Positions 38,590 through 47,858 of a stretch of DNA of 64,000 nt are shown piece after piece. Each line of letters starts with the position of its first letter. Position 1 is the first letter of the stretch. Origin of the DNA: JAXDBM01 sp963709485 (lineage in GTDB: Bacteria > Desulfobacterota > Syntrophia > Syntrophales > Fen-1087); assembly GCA_963709485.1 (NCBI GenBank), contig CAVPWE010000001.1, positions 496,001 through 560,000 on the forward strand. Direction: 5' to 3'. Below the pieces are notes generated by a model. That model saw only the letters and a list, made by a program, of their open reading frames with translations. It made no database searches and was not told the DNA's origin. A program made the position numbers and the translations under genes.

Positions 38590-39384
38590 TCAGAAATCCG
38601 CCAGAAGCCCCGTGGCCTGAAGATTTTCCACGTTCCGCCACAAATCCTTTTCCGAGTGGGCCTCGACGGTGATGATCGGGCGCCGGCCCCGGTCCTGAAG
38701 ATATTTCAGGAGGACCGGGAAGGGGAAGTTCCCCTCGCCGACGGGCAGGTGCTCGTCGAGCGTGCCGTGATTGTCGTGGATATGAAGCTGGCCGATGAAG
38801 GGGCCCATCCGCTCCAGCCACGCCTCCAGCGGGACCCGCGAAAAGGCGTTGAAATGGCCGGTGTCGAAGCAGAAGCGGATATGCGGCGAGTCCAGGGTCG
38901 TCAGCAGGCGGTGCAGCGGCCGCGGCTCCTTCTCGTAGATGTTTTCCAGGGCGATCTGGGCGCCCATGTCCGCGACGATGCCGGCGAAGCGCTTCCAGGT
39001 GTCCACGCTGTTCTGAAGCCACTCCTCCTCCGTCGAAACGTAGTACCGCTCGTCGAAGGACGGATGGCAGACGATCGAGCGGGGCCGGAAAAGAGGGGCG
39101 ATGTCGAACATCTGCTTCAGGCGGTCGATCGTCACCTTTCGGATTCTCGGGTCGAGCGCGCCCGGCCGCAGGTCCATGAAGGGGCCGTGGATCGTGACCG
39201 AAAGCCCGGCATCCCGCAGCGCCTTCGCCACCTCCTCGAAGTCGGACGCCTGAAAGCGGTCGAGGGCCGTGAAGGTGATGCCGATCTCCGGATTGATCCC
39301 CTCGCGCAGGACCAGAGGCAGGTACTTTTCCCGGAGCAGGGGAAAAGGGATGTGGAACTGCACTTTTTTCAGGATTTCATGCAT
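38590..39384 (-). CDS. Sugar-phosphate isomerase/AP endonuclease-fold TIM-barrel protein
   Basis: A 264-residue protein from ATG 39384; a GTG start at 39423 would add 13 residues. The fold shows FTALDRFQASDFEEVAKAL, VTIHGPFMDLRPGALD, CHPSFDERYY, IALENIYEK, FCFDTGHFNAF and LHIHDNHGTLDEHLPVGEG, the His/Glu/Asp metal-ligand pattern of the xylose-isomerase-like superfamily. CbiR-type cobamide remodelling proteins belong to the same group, but nothing here proves that. First gene of the reverse operon with the permeases. Confidence 0.8.
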   Translation of the reverse strand: MHEILKKVQFHIPFPLLREKYLPLVLREGINPEIGITFTALDRFQASDFEEVAKALRDAGLSVTIHGPFMDLRPGALDPRIRKVTIDRLKQMFDIAPLFRPRSIVCHPSFDERYYVSTEEEWLQNSVDTWKRFAGIVADMGAQIALENIYEKEPRPLHRLLTTLDSPHIRFCFDTGHFNAFSRVPLEAWLERMGPFIGQLHIHDNHGTLDEHLPVGEGNFPFPVLLKYLQDRGRRPIITVEAHSEKDLWRNVENLQATGLLADF

Positions 39385-39655
39385 GTCGGTACGCAACGGT
39401 TTGAGGTGGGATTTGTGTAACACAGGGGGTTGCTTTTAACAACCGGCAAATGCGCCGCAGGCGGCGACCGGAGCGGCCACGGCACCTTTCGTGCCGGATT
39501 ATCCTTTGCAATCTCCACTTTTCGGTTGTATGAATAAATTATTATAATATTTATCCATTGGACCGGATCAGATGCATCCGTTTTTCCTTTTCCCCAGGGG
39601 CGTCATTCAACTGGTGTTTCGAAAGAGGGGGGAAGAAACGTGATCGAGATGTCAT

Positions 39656-40525
39656 ATGCATAAGAGATACAGGCTCTACATCGATGAATCGGGTGACCAT
39701 TCCTATGGAAGGAGAGAGATTCAGAAATCAGGCATTTTACGAGGCCAGGAGAGGATAATTGAGATTTCACGTGAGTTTTATCCGGAATTAGACGCTGCTG
39801 CCAAAAGATACCTCGGCCTCACAGGTTGCATTGTTCAGGCAGAGTATTACCGAACCGAATTTCATCCCCGACTTGAAGAACTCAAGCAGAATTTTTTTCC
39901 GCATAACCCTGATGAGCCCGTCATCCTGCACCGCAAAGATATCATCAACAAGAATGGGCCCTTTTGGAGGCTGAGAAATCCCGAAGTTGAGAAATCATTT
40001 AATGAAAGCCTTTTGTCCTATGTTACCAAAATGAAATACACTGTCATCACAGTCGTGATTGACAAGAAAGTCCATATAGAGCGCTACAATAGTTTTGCCT
40101 ACCATCCTTACCATTTTTGTCTTGCTGCCATTTTGGAACGGTACTGCGGATTGCTTCATTTCAAAAACGCACAGGGTGACGTCATGGCGGAAAGTCGTGG
40201 CGGTGCGGAGGATCGTCAATTAAAAGAGGCTTATCGAAGTGTTTTTAACGGCGGGACGCAATATCGGAGAGCGGAATTCTTTCAGCAGGTACTAACAAGT
40301 AAGGAGATAAAGCTGAAAACGAAGGCTGCGAACATTGCCGGGCTGCAAGTGGCGGATCTCCTCGCTTATTCGCTCAAGCAGGAAATTCTTGTTGAAAACG
40401 AGAGAATCTCCCAGGTTGACGGTGAGATCTTCGGACAGCGTCTCTGTCAAGAGATACAGGACAAATACAACCGACAGCAGCACTCAGGAAAGGTTTACGG
40501 TTATGGCAAGGTATTTATAAAATGA
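39656..40525 (+). CDS. DUF3800 domain-containing protein
   Basis: A 289-residue protein with the family signature YRLYIDESGDHSY at the N-terminus, a middle VITVVIDKKVH strand, and a C-terminal NIAGLQVADLLAYSL with the second acidic residue. The fold is RNase H-like, and a nuclease role is suspected because these genes often lie near restriction systems. It is upstream of the restriction-modification genes here. ATG 39656 has only a weak GAGATG ribosome site. Confidence 0.75.
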   Translation: MHKRYRLYIDESGDHSYGRREIQKSGILRGQERIIEISREFYPELDAAAKRYLGLTGCIVQAEYYRTEFHPRLEELKQNFFPHNPDEPVILHRKDIINKNGPFWRLRNPEVEKSFNESLLSYVTKMKYTVITVVIDKKVHIERYNSFAYHPYHFCLAAILERYCGLLHFKNAQGDVMAESRGGAEDRQLKEAYRSVFNGGTQYRRAEFFQQVLTSKEIKLKTKAANIAGLQVADLLAYSLKQEILVENERISQVDGEIFGQRLCQEIQDKYNRQQHSGKVYGYGKVFIK

Positions 40526-40528
40526 AAA

Positions 40529-40544
40529 ACCGGGAAACCCCGGT
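40529..40544 (+). terminator. Stem-loop after the DUF3800 gene
   Basis: ACCGGG-AAAC-CCCGGT hairpin just downstream of the stop, but no T-run follows. A weak terminator at best. Confidence 0.35.
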
Positions 40545-40585
40545 CTCTCACGCTAGCCCTTCGCGGGCCATCCACCTCCAATAAA

Positions 40586-40625
40586 TTGGATTGATGTCAG
40601 TGTGCCACAGATTGGATAGATGTCA
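40586..40625. repeat. Direct repeat upstream of the methylase gene
   Basis: TTGGATTGATGTCA at 40586 and TTGGATAGATGTCA at 40612 differ by one base and start 26 bases apart, ahead of the methylase start at 40691. Possible operator. Confidence 0.4.
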
Positions 40626-40690
40626 AGCGTTTTTTGGGAACGATTTCCCAGGGTATGTTCGTGTAGAAAAGTACTTCTTGAGGTATAGGC

Positions 40691-43402
40691 ATGAGAAAGC
40701 GGAAAACGGATGCGAGCAAGGCCGGGGCAGAAAATGTTGTTGATTACCGGCACAGAACCAGCAAGCGGTTGAACATTCCGCCGGCGGGGCTGGAGGCGCG
40801 GGGGGAGATCGCCAGGGAAAAGCGGATCAAATGGGCCTACAACCCGCATCTTGCGCCTGCTCTACGTTTCGACGCTACCGGCAAGGCTGACGCAATTTCC
40901 GAGCTCATCGAGGCAGCGGGGAAACGGAAGCTCGAACCGGAGGAGATGAAGCGTCTCCAGGAGGCCTTCCGCAACCACGAGCCCTGGCTGGAGTGGGCGG
41001 GAAAGCGCGAGCAGCAGTGGTGCGTGGCCGATCCCGTGGCACTGCACATCCATGAGCGCATCTCCACGCAGGCGATCCTGAAGGTCGCCCGGCGGGAGGA
41101 CATCCAGCGCGATCTCTTCGCCGACCCGGAGCATGAGTACCGTCAAGCGGTCCAGTTCTACAAGCACCCGATGGACTGGACGAATCGGATGATCCTCGGC
41201 GATTCGCTTTCCGTCATGGCGTCCCTCGCCCGGCGCGAGGCCCTGGCCGGCAAGGTCCAGATGATCTACATGGACCCGCCCTACGGCATCAGGTACGCCA
41301 GCAACTTCCAGCCCGAGGTCGGCCGCCGCGACGTGAAGGACAGGGACGAAGATCTCACCCGCGAGCCCGAGATGGTCAAGGCCTACCGCGACACCTGGAC
41401 CCTCGGGGTGCATTCCTACCTCTCCTATCTCCGGGACCGGCTGCTCTTGTGCAAGGAGCTATTGGCGGATACCGGGAGTATCTTTGTGCAGATTGGTGTT
41501 GAAAACATGCATCGTCTGCGGCTTCTCCTTGATGAAGTCTTCGGACCATTTAATCACATTGCGGTTATTACAGTTCGGAAGACTGCGACTCCGAGTGCAG
41601 GAATGGATGATGGCGCTTTTTATATTCTCTGGTATGCAAAGGCTTCAGATGAAATGAAGTTTGTACCAATTCGGCAAAGAAAGCTTTGTGATGAGTGGGC
41701 GAGAGAAACACCAGGGGGATCGTGGGGCGTAGAGCTTGAAGGCATCAGACGGTCGTTAACACCACAAGAAAAAGAGAATACGGATATACTGCCTAGTGGA
41801 GCAAGCGTTTATTGCCTTTCGAAGCTTACGTCCGCAGGTTCATCTACAAGCCAAGAACTTTTCCGTGCTTTCGGCAAAGACTATGCTTTGGGTAAAAATG
41901 AACACTGGAAAACAACGGCCGATGGCTTAAAGCGTCTGTTAAACGCTAATCGGATCGAATCTCGAGGGCGGGCATGGTTTGTAAAGTTCTATGATGATGG
42001 CCAGTTTATGCGGTTGCACAATGTTTGGACGGATACAGCAGGTAAGTCTGGAGAATCAATATATGTTGTTCAAACTCAGACGGATGTTATATCTCGCTGC
42101 CTCCTCATGACCACCGACCCTGGTGATTTGGTTCTCGATCCGACGTGCGGGTCGGGGACGACGGAGTATGTGGCAGAGCAGTGGGGGCGGCGGTGGATCA
42201 CCATTGACGTCAGCCGTGTGGCCCTGGCCATCGCCCGTCAGCGGCTCTTGACGGCGAAGTTCGATTACTACCGCCTCCGGCCGACGAGCGCCGGCGACGT
42301 CCAGCGGAACCCCGACGGCCCCTGGCTGACCGACCCGACCGGTCAGATCCCCGGCTCCTGCACTTTCGACTGCAAAACCGTTCCCCACGTCACCCTGAAA
42401 AGCATCGCCCAGAACCAGGCCCTCGATCCGATCTTCGACAGATGGACGCCGATCCTCGCCGAGAAGCTGACGGCGCTCAACGCGGCCCTTGGGCAGGGCG
42501 TCACGAAGACCCTCCGGCAGAAGCTCCTTGCCAAGCTGGAACTCAAACAAAAGCGGGAGGGAAAACGTGCCGTCACCGACGCCGACGAGCGGCGCTGGCG
42601 GCTGCCCGAGAAGGGCTGGCAGGAATGGGCGGTTCCCTTCGACACCGATCCCGATTGGCCGCAGGCATTGCAGGAGGCTTTGATGGCCTATCGTGGGATG
42701 TGGCGACAGAAGATGGACGAGGTCAACGCCTGCATCGCCGCCCGGGCCGACCAGGAGGAACTGGTGGACCAGCCCTTCCTGGAGCGGAACCGCGTGCGCG
42801 TCGCCGGACCGTTCACGATGGAGGGGATCATCCCGGCGGAGGAAAGCATTGACGATGGAGAGCCGGAAGCATCGCCCATCGGAGGAGCGCCGGAGGAGTT
42901 GGGGACCTTCGATGAAGGCGGGGACTCACTCCGGTCGGAGGCGCAGAACACCGAGGCTTATCTCGACCGGATGATTCGCCTCCTGCGCGGGGACGGCGTT
43001 CGTTTTCCCGACAACAAGGTCATGAAATTCAAGACGCTGGAAGCCCTTGCCGACGGCTCGACGATCCACGCGAAGGGGACCTGGGGCGAGGGCAAAGAGG
43101 AGCGGCAGGTGGCCGTCATCTTCGGTCCCCAGTACGGTCCGCTGACGACGCGGATCGTCGAGGAGGGAATCCGGATCGCTGCCCGGCGCGGCTTCGACGA
43201 TCTGGTCTTCGCCGCCTTCAGCTTCGATGCGCAGGCCCAGGTGACGATCCAGGAGGTGCAAGACCCGGCGATCAAGCTGCACATGGCCCAGATCCGCCCG
43301 GACGTGAACATGGGGGACCTCCTCAAAACCACCGTCTCCAGCCAGCTCTTCACGGTCTCCGGTTCGCCCCGGACGCGCCTGGAAAGGGAAGAGGACGGGT
43401 AG
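40691..43402 (+). CDS. Type III-like DNA methyltransferase (Mod), ends at in-frame amber
   Basis: N6-adenine or N4-cytosine methyltransferase of beta-type motif order. The catalytic DPPYG (residues 195-199) precedes the SAM-binding DPTCGSGTTEYVAEQWG (about 482). An N-terminal target-related region and a long C-terminal extension surround the core. The frame ends at TAG 43400-43402 (codon 904), but the same frame continues for 115 more codons that read like the same protein, so the intact gene would give 1,018 residues. A change from GAG (Glu) to TAG is the simplest cause. Start ATG 40691 follows GAGG. The restriction subunit gene is downstream. Confidence 0.88.
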   Translation: MRKRKTDASKAGAENVVDYRHRTSKRLNIPPAGLEARGEIAREKRIKWAYNPHLAPALRFDATGKADAISELIEAAGKRKLEPEEMKRLQEAFRNHEPWLEWAGKREQQWCVADPVALHIHERISTQAILKVARREDIQRDLFADPEHEYRQAVQFYKHPMDWTNRMILGDSLSVMASLARREALAGKVQMIYMDPPYGIRYASNFQPEVGRRDVKDRDEDLTREPEMVKAYRDTWTLGVHSYLSYLRDRLLLCKELLADTGSIFVQIGVENMHRLRLLLDEVFGPFNHIAVITVRKTATPSAGMDDGAFYILWYAKASDEMKFVPIRQRKLCDEWARETPGGSWGVELEGIRRSLTPQEKENTDILPSGASVYCLSKLTSAGSSTSQELFRAFGKDYALGKNEHWKTTADGLKRLLNANRIESRGRAWFVKFYDDGQFMRLHNVWTDTAGKSGESIYVVQTQTDVISRCLLMTTDPGDLVLDPTCGSGTTEYVAEQWGRRWITIDVSRVALAIARQRLLTAKFDYYRLRPTSAGDVQRNPDGPWLTDPTGQIPGSCTFDCKTVPHVTLKSIAQNQALDPIFDRWTPILAEKLTALNAALGQGVTKTLRQKLLAKLELKQKREGKRAVTDADERRWRLPEKGWQEWAVPFDTDPDWPQALQEALMAYRGMWRQKMDEVNACIAARADQEELVDQPFLERNRVRVAGPFTMEGIIPAEESIDDGEPEASPIGGAPEELGTFDEGGDSLRSEAQNTEAYLDRMIRLLRGDGVRFPDNKVMKFKTLEALADGSTIHAKGTWGEGKEERQVAVIFGPQYGPLTTRIVEEGIRIAARRGFDDLVFAAFSFDAQAQVTIQEVQDPAIKLHMAQIRPDVNMGDLLKTTVSSQLFTVSGSPRTRLEREEDG

Positions 43403-43747
43403 TACGTCGTCCACATGGAGGGCGTGGACATCTACGACCCGGTAACCAACGCCGTCCGCTCGTCTGGGGCGGAGAAGGTTTCCGCGTGGTTCCTGGACAG
43501 CGACTATGACGGCCGCTGCTTCTGCATCTGTCAGGCCTTCTTCCCGGACCGGAACGCCTGGGAGAAGCTGGGCAAGGCCCTGGGCGGGGCGCTGGACGAG
43601 GAGGCCTTCGCAAAGCTCTCCGGTACGGTCTCCCTGCCCTTTGCAGCGGGCAACCATAGCCGGATCGCCGTCAAGGTGATCGATCCGCGCGGCAACGAGG
43701 TCTTGCGGGTGCACAAGCTCGGGGAGTATGATACAAAATCACAATGA
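43403..43747 (+). pseudogene. C-terminal segment of the methyltransferase, after the amber codon
   Basis: In the same frame as the methylase, YVVHMEGVDIYDPVTNAV leads to a folded-looking domain (SAWFLDSDYDGRCFCICQAFF) ending at TGA 43745-43747. It has an internal ATG at 43415 but no good ribosome site, so independent translation is doubtful. It overlaps the start of the antitoxin region. Confidence 0.7.
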
Positions 43748-43779
43748 GTTTGGGGAAAGTCGGAGGAAGAGAGGTACAA

Positions 43780-44007
43780 ATGAGTGCTATGAAAAGTTCA
43801 AGCATCGCCGAATACGTAAAATTGAGCGTACCCGAGCGGATTCAGCTTGTCGAGGACATCTGGGACAGCATCGTCGAGGTTCCGGAGGAGCTGCCCCTAA
43901 CGACGGCGCAACAAGCAGAATTGGATAGGCGTCTTGACGCCTACCATTCAAATCCCGAAGAAGGGTCTCCGTGGGAGTACGTAAGGGAAGCCATCCGCCA
44001 GTCATGA
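43780..44007 (+). CDS. Antitoxin (addiction module component, TIGR02574-type)
   Basis: A 75-residue protein whose core KLSVPERIQLVEDIWDSIV is typical of this antitoxin family, followed by LTTAQQAELDRRLDAYHSNPEEGSPW, the toxin-binding tail. ATG 43780 has AGAGG at good spacing; the frame extends to 43744 without one. Its stop overlaps the toxin start as ATGA. Antitoxins of this kind usually repress their own promoter; none is evident here. The pair lies between the methylase and restriction genes. Confidence 0.85.
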   Translation: MSAMKSSSIAEYVKLSVPERIQLVEDIWDSIVEVPEELPLTTAQQAELDRRLDAYHSNPEEGSPWEYVREAIRQS

Positions 44008-44300
44008 AGCGAACGTTGATCGTCCGCCCGGAGGCGGAACTCGACATGCGGGAAGCCTATGCTTGGTATGAAAAACAAATTCCAGGCCTGGGCTCCAGTT
44101 TTCTTCTCAATGTCGATGCCGCGCTGAGGTCGGTTCAGAGGATGCCGTTGCAGTACCAGACGATTCACCGGGAAGTTAGGCGGTGCCTGATGCGCCGTTT
44201 TCCCTACGGCATTTTTTATATGGTTGAAGATAGACGGATTGTGGTCATGGCTGTATTTCATGCCAAACGCGATCCGAAGTCTTGGCAGGAGAGAGCATGA
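44004..44300 (+). CDS. ParE/RelE-type toxin
   Basis: A 98-residue toxin. VRPEAELDMREAYAWYEKQ is the N-terminal helix of the RelE/ParE fold, then LGSSFLLNVDAAL, YQTIHREVRRCLMRRFPYGIFY and IVVMAVFHAKRDPKSW with the basic C-terminal strand. ATG 44004 overlaps the antitoxin stop by four bases; its own stop overlaps the restriction gene start (ATG 44297) as ATGA. The whole set reads as one operon. ParE-like (gyrase) or RelE-like (mRNA) targets cannot be separated from sequence alone. Confidence 0.85.
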   Translation: MKRTLIVRPEAELDMREAYAWYEKQIPGLGSSFLLNVDAALRSVQRMPLQYQTIHREVRRCLMRRFPYGIFYMVEDRRIVVMAVFHAKRDPKSWQERA

Positions 44301-47300
44301 ATCCAGAGCCTATCCTCATTCAGCCCGTCGAGAGCCCGGTCATCTGCAAACCCTATTACGAACCGACGCAATACTGGGAATACGACCGGCAGACGGGCCG
44401 CGCCGCCCTGCAGCCGGGAAGGCGTCCGGCGGCCTATTGGTACAAGTTTGCCGACGCCGACGCGCGGCGGGGTCAACTCTCCCTTGAACTGGAGGAAGAC
44501 CGGCGGGATCTGGCCCTGGTGAACAAACTGCGCGCCGACGTGAAGCGCTGGCGAAACGCCGGCTGGGAGGGGGCGACCAACGTCACGAAGGACCTTCTCC
44601 GGCACTGGCAACGGCGTGATCGGCCCAGGCGCTTTTTCTTTTGCCAGCTCGAAGCCGCCGAGACGATGATCTTTCTCAACGAGATTCGCAGCTTCCGCCG
44701 TGACGGCCAGCGGGGAAAGCCGCGCTGGAATCCCGAATTCACCGACACCGATTTCGAGCTTCTGTGGGCCGCCGCGGACGGATCGGCAGAGCCGCTGACG
44801 CGCTATGCTTGCAAGATGGCCACTGGCAGCGGCAAGACGGTGGTCATGGCCATGCTGATCACCTGGGCCTTCTGCAACCGGGCGCGGGTTCCCAGCGACG
44901 ATCGTTTTCCCAACGCAGCCCTGGTCTGCTGCCCCAATCTGACAATCAGGGAGCGCCTGCAGGTCCTGCGCACGGACCACCGGGGCGACGATTACTACAC
45001 CCAGTTCGATCTCGTCCCGCCTCAGTATCGGGATCTCTTGCGAACCGGCAAGATTCTGATCACGAACTGGCACTTCTTTGCCCTGGCATCCGAACATGCC
45101 GAGGGAGGACGGAGCTATGCCGTCGTGAAGAAGGGCGAAGAGACGGACGATGCCTTTGCCAGAAACCGTCTTGGAGAGCTTTTTGAACGCGGACCGATCA
45201 TGGTTCTGAACGATGAGGGCCATCATGCCTACCGGCCGGCCCCGATCTCGGAAAAAGAGGCAAAGGCGACGGCGGCCGAAGTGAAAAAAGATCGCGAGAA
45301 GGCAACGATCTGGATTCAGGGACTGGACCGGATCGCCCATGCCTGTGGCGTCAAGTTCTGCATGGACCTGTCTGCGACGCCTTTCTATCTCAAGGGCAGC
45401 GGCTATCCGGAAGGGGAGCCGTTTCCATGGATCGTGAGCGACTTCGGCCTGGTGGATGCGATCGAGAGCGGCATCACGAAGATTCCCCGCCTGCCGGTCA
45501 GCGATACCACCGGCCTGCCCGACCCGAAGTATTTCCGCCTCTGGCGGAATATCACCAAAGACCTTGCCGCGGGGCAGCGCCTTTACAACCGGCGGCCGAA
45601 ACCGGAGATCGTCTGGGAGCGGACTCAGGACGCCTTCGTCCAGTTGGCTGGAGAGTACAAGAAGGCTTTTGCGGCTGTCGAGGAGGCCAGCGACACGGCC
45701 TTGAAGGCGCCTCCGGTCATGATCCTGGTCTGCGATAATACCGATATTGCTCAGGTTTTCTTCGAAAACATCTCGGGACAGAAAGAACAGGAGGACATCC
45801 CGGCTGACGTTGAGGACGAGGAAGATGCGCCGAAGACCGGGCGGAGAAAGGCCAAATCGCGAATCGTCTACGGCGCGAACAAGACAACCTTCCCCGAACT
45901 TTTCCAGAACGATCGGGATCGCCTCTGGACGATCCGCATCGACAGCAAGCGTCTGGAGAAGGTGGAAAGTGAAGATCCGGACGCTACCCGTGACGAGGCG
46001 GCGAAGGAGCTTCGCGAGATCGTCAACACCGTGGGCAAGTCCGGCAGGCCCGGACAGGATGTGCGCTGCGTCGTATCGGTGGCGATGCTCACCGAAGGCT
46101 GGGATGCCAACAACGTGACCCATATCCTGGGAGTCCGAGCCTTCGGCAGCCAGCTTCTCTGCGAGCAGGCAGTGGGCCGGGGCCTGCGGCGGATGAACTA
46201 CACGCCCGATCCGGAGACGGAACTTCTGCCGGAAGAATATGTGGATGTTTACGGCATTCCCTTTTCCGTCATCCCTTACAAGGGAAAGCCTTCCCGAACG
46301 CCTGCAGACCGGCCCGTGAACCATGTCTATGCCGTGAAGGAGCGGTCTCATTTCGAGCTGCGCTTTCCGAATGTCGAGGGATATGTCTACACCCTGAAAA
46401 AGCCGTCGATCACAGCCGAATTTTCCACGCTGGAGCGTCTGGTCGTCGAGCCTGAGAAGACGCCGACAGCTACCTTTGTCAGGATTGTGGCGGATCATCT
46501 GGAAGGCGGCGCACACGGCGGGGGGATCGGCGAGTTCATTGAGCATAATCGGGCCGCCTATTGGGCGCGCCATCATCTTCAGGAAATCGAATTCGAGATT
46601 TCCCGGCAGATCGTTGCCGCCATGGTGGGAGAGGGCCGCGATGCGCCCGTCGGCAGCAGCGCCCGGATGCGCGGGCTGGCGCGGCATCAACTCTTTCCCC
46701 AGGTCCTGCGGATTGTCCGCCGTTATGTCGCCGAAAAGGTTGATTTCCGGGAGCAGCATCCCTGCGAACTCGGTCTGGAAAAATATGTCAGGCGGATCAA
46801 GGAGAGACTGCTCGATGCCATCGTTCCGAATGACCAGGAAGGCGAGACGCCGCTGCTTCCGATCCTGAACCGCTACAAACCCGTCGGTACGACCGCCGAT
46901 GTGAATTTCACGACGAAGCGAAATGTCCACAGCACCGTTCGCTCCCACGTGAATGCTGTCGTCCTGGACAGCACCTGGGAGCAGACCGCAGCCTTCTATC
47001 TGGAACAGCAGACCGACCATGTGTCCTGTTATGTCAGGAACGACCGACCGTTTCTCCTGGTTCCATACGAATATGAGGGCGCGCAGCATTACTATGAACC
47101 GGATTACGTGGTCCGTCTCAGGAATGGTTTGACCTTGATTCTTGAGGTGAAGGGGGAGGAAGACGACCGGGATCGTCAGAAACACCAAGCCGCACGGCGC
47201 TGGGTCATGGCGGTAAACCATTGGGGACGACTGGGCCCGTGGGATTTTCTGATCTGCCGGGACCCGCAACGACTGCCGCGGCTGCTGGCCAAGGGCGCGA

Positions 47301-47353
47301 TGTCCCCTGCCTTTCGGGCACCTGACGGTTTGAATACACCGGTTTTTTATTGA
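44297..47353 (+). CDS. Type III-like restriction endonuclease (Res, BPTD_3080-type)
   Basis: A 1,018-residue SF2 helicase-nuclease. The N-terminal part (QPGRRPAAYWYKFADAD) is followed by Walker A MATGSGKT (about 174-181), the Walker B NDEGHHAY (about 305), DLSATPFY, motif V/VI VSVAMLTEGWDANNVTH and QAVGRGLRRM, and a C-terminal PD-(D/E)xK nuclease: PDYVVRLRNGLTLILEVKG (about 934-952). I place the start at ATG 44297 after GGAGAGA; a TTG at 44282 adds five residues. Coupled to the toxin gene. Partner of the Mod gene upstream. Confidence 0.9.
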   Translation: MNPEPILIQPVESPVICKPYYEPTQYWEYDRQTGRAALQPGRRPAAYWYKFADADARRGQLSLELEEDRRDLALVNKLRADVKRWRNAGWEGATNVTKDLLRHWQRRDRPRRFFFCQLEAAETMIFLNEIRSFRRDGQRGKPRWNPEFTDTDFELLWAAADGSAEPLTRYACKMATGSGKTVVMAMLITWAFCNRARVPSDDRFPNAALVCCPNLTIRERLQVLRTDHRGDDYYTQFDLVPPQYRDLLRTGKILITNWHFFALASEHAEGGRSYAVVKKGEETDDAFARNRLGELFERGPIMVLNDEGHHAYRPAPISEKEAKATAAEVKKDREKATIWIQGLDRIAHACGVKFCMDLSATPFYLKGSGYPEGEPFPWIVSDFGLVDAIESGITKIPRLPVSDTTGLPDPKYFRLWRNITKDLAAGQRLYNRRPKPEIVWERTQDAFVQLAGEYKKAFAAVEEASDTALKAPPVMILVCDNTDIAQVFFENISGQKEQEDIPADVEDEEDAPKTGRRKAKSRIVYGANKTTFPELFQNDRDRLWTIRIDSKRLEKVESEDPDATRDEAAKELREIVNTVGKSGRPGQDVRCVVSVAMLTEGWDANNVTHILGVRAFGSQLLCEQAVGRGLRRMNYTPDPETELLPEEYVDVYGIPFSVIPYKGKPSRTPADRPVNHVYAVKERSHFELRFPNVEGYVYTLKKPSITAEFSTLERLVVEPEKTPTATFVRIVADHLEGGAHGGGIGEFIEHNRAAYWARHHLQEIEFEISRQIVAAMVGEGRDAPVGSSARMRGLARHQLFPQVLRIVRRYVAEKVDFREQHPCELGLEKYVRRIKERLLDAIVPNDQEGETPLLPILNRYKPVGTTADVNFTTKRNVHSTVRSHVNAVVLDSTWEQTAAFYLEQQTDHVSCYVRNDRPFLLVPYEYEGAQHYYEPDYVVRLRNGLTLILEVKGEEDDRDRQKHQAARRWVMAVNHWGRLGPWDFLICRDPQRLPRLLAKGAMSPAFRAPDGLNTPVFY

Positions 47354-47462
47354 CACGACAAAATAAATATATTATTGAAAACAACAGGTTAAAAACATTT
47401 TTCTTCGCAGTGCGGGAACCTTGGCAAGCCAGCGTCGCCCGGCCGGCGAAATGGAGGTGCGA

Positions 47463-47858
47463 TTGAATCAGGAAGAAGGGGACAGGCAGGAAAGGGTGTT
47501 GCTCTGCGTGAATGCCCTGCTGAAAAAGAAGGCCAGGCATCTGACCATCCTCAATGTCAGGGCCGTCTCCTCCTTTACGGATTACTTCGTGATCTGCAGC
47601 GGCAATTCCGACCGCCAGGTCCAGGCGCTTGCCGATGCCATTCGGGAAGATATGAAAAAGTCCGGGATTCTTCCCCTGGGGGTCGAGGGGGAAAGCGCGG
47701 CCAAATGGATCCTGCTGGATTATGCCGATGTGATCGTTCATATCTTCTTCGAACCGACCCGGGAGTTCTACGATATCGAACGGCTGTGGCCCGACGCCCC
47801 CAGAATGGACGTCTCCGATGACAGCACCGAACTGGCGGCGCTCAATCCGGAAATGTGA
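47463..47858 (+). CDS. rsfS: Ribosome silencing factor RsfS
   Basis: A 131-residue protein that binds L14 of the large ribosomal subunit and blocks subunit joining in starvation. Family landmarks are KARHLTILNVRAVSSFTDYFVICSG, SDRQVQALADAI, ESAAKWILLDYADVIVHIF and REFYDIERLW. I chose TTG 47463 because GGAGGTG sits just before it and homologues start near here; ATG 47451 is an alternative. The stop overlaps the comF start. Confidence 0.9.
   Translation: MNQEEGDRQERVLLCVNALLKKKARHLTILNVRAVSSFTDYFVICSGNSDRQVQALADAIREDMKKSGILPLGVEGESAAKWILLDYADVIVHIFFEPTREFYDIERLWPDAPRMDVSDDSTELAALNPEM

Noticed and set aside
44258..47356. A 1,032-codon open frame on the minus strand
   Set aside because: Antisense to the restriction endonuclease, which has helicase and nuclease motifs; the minus frame has none.
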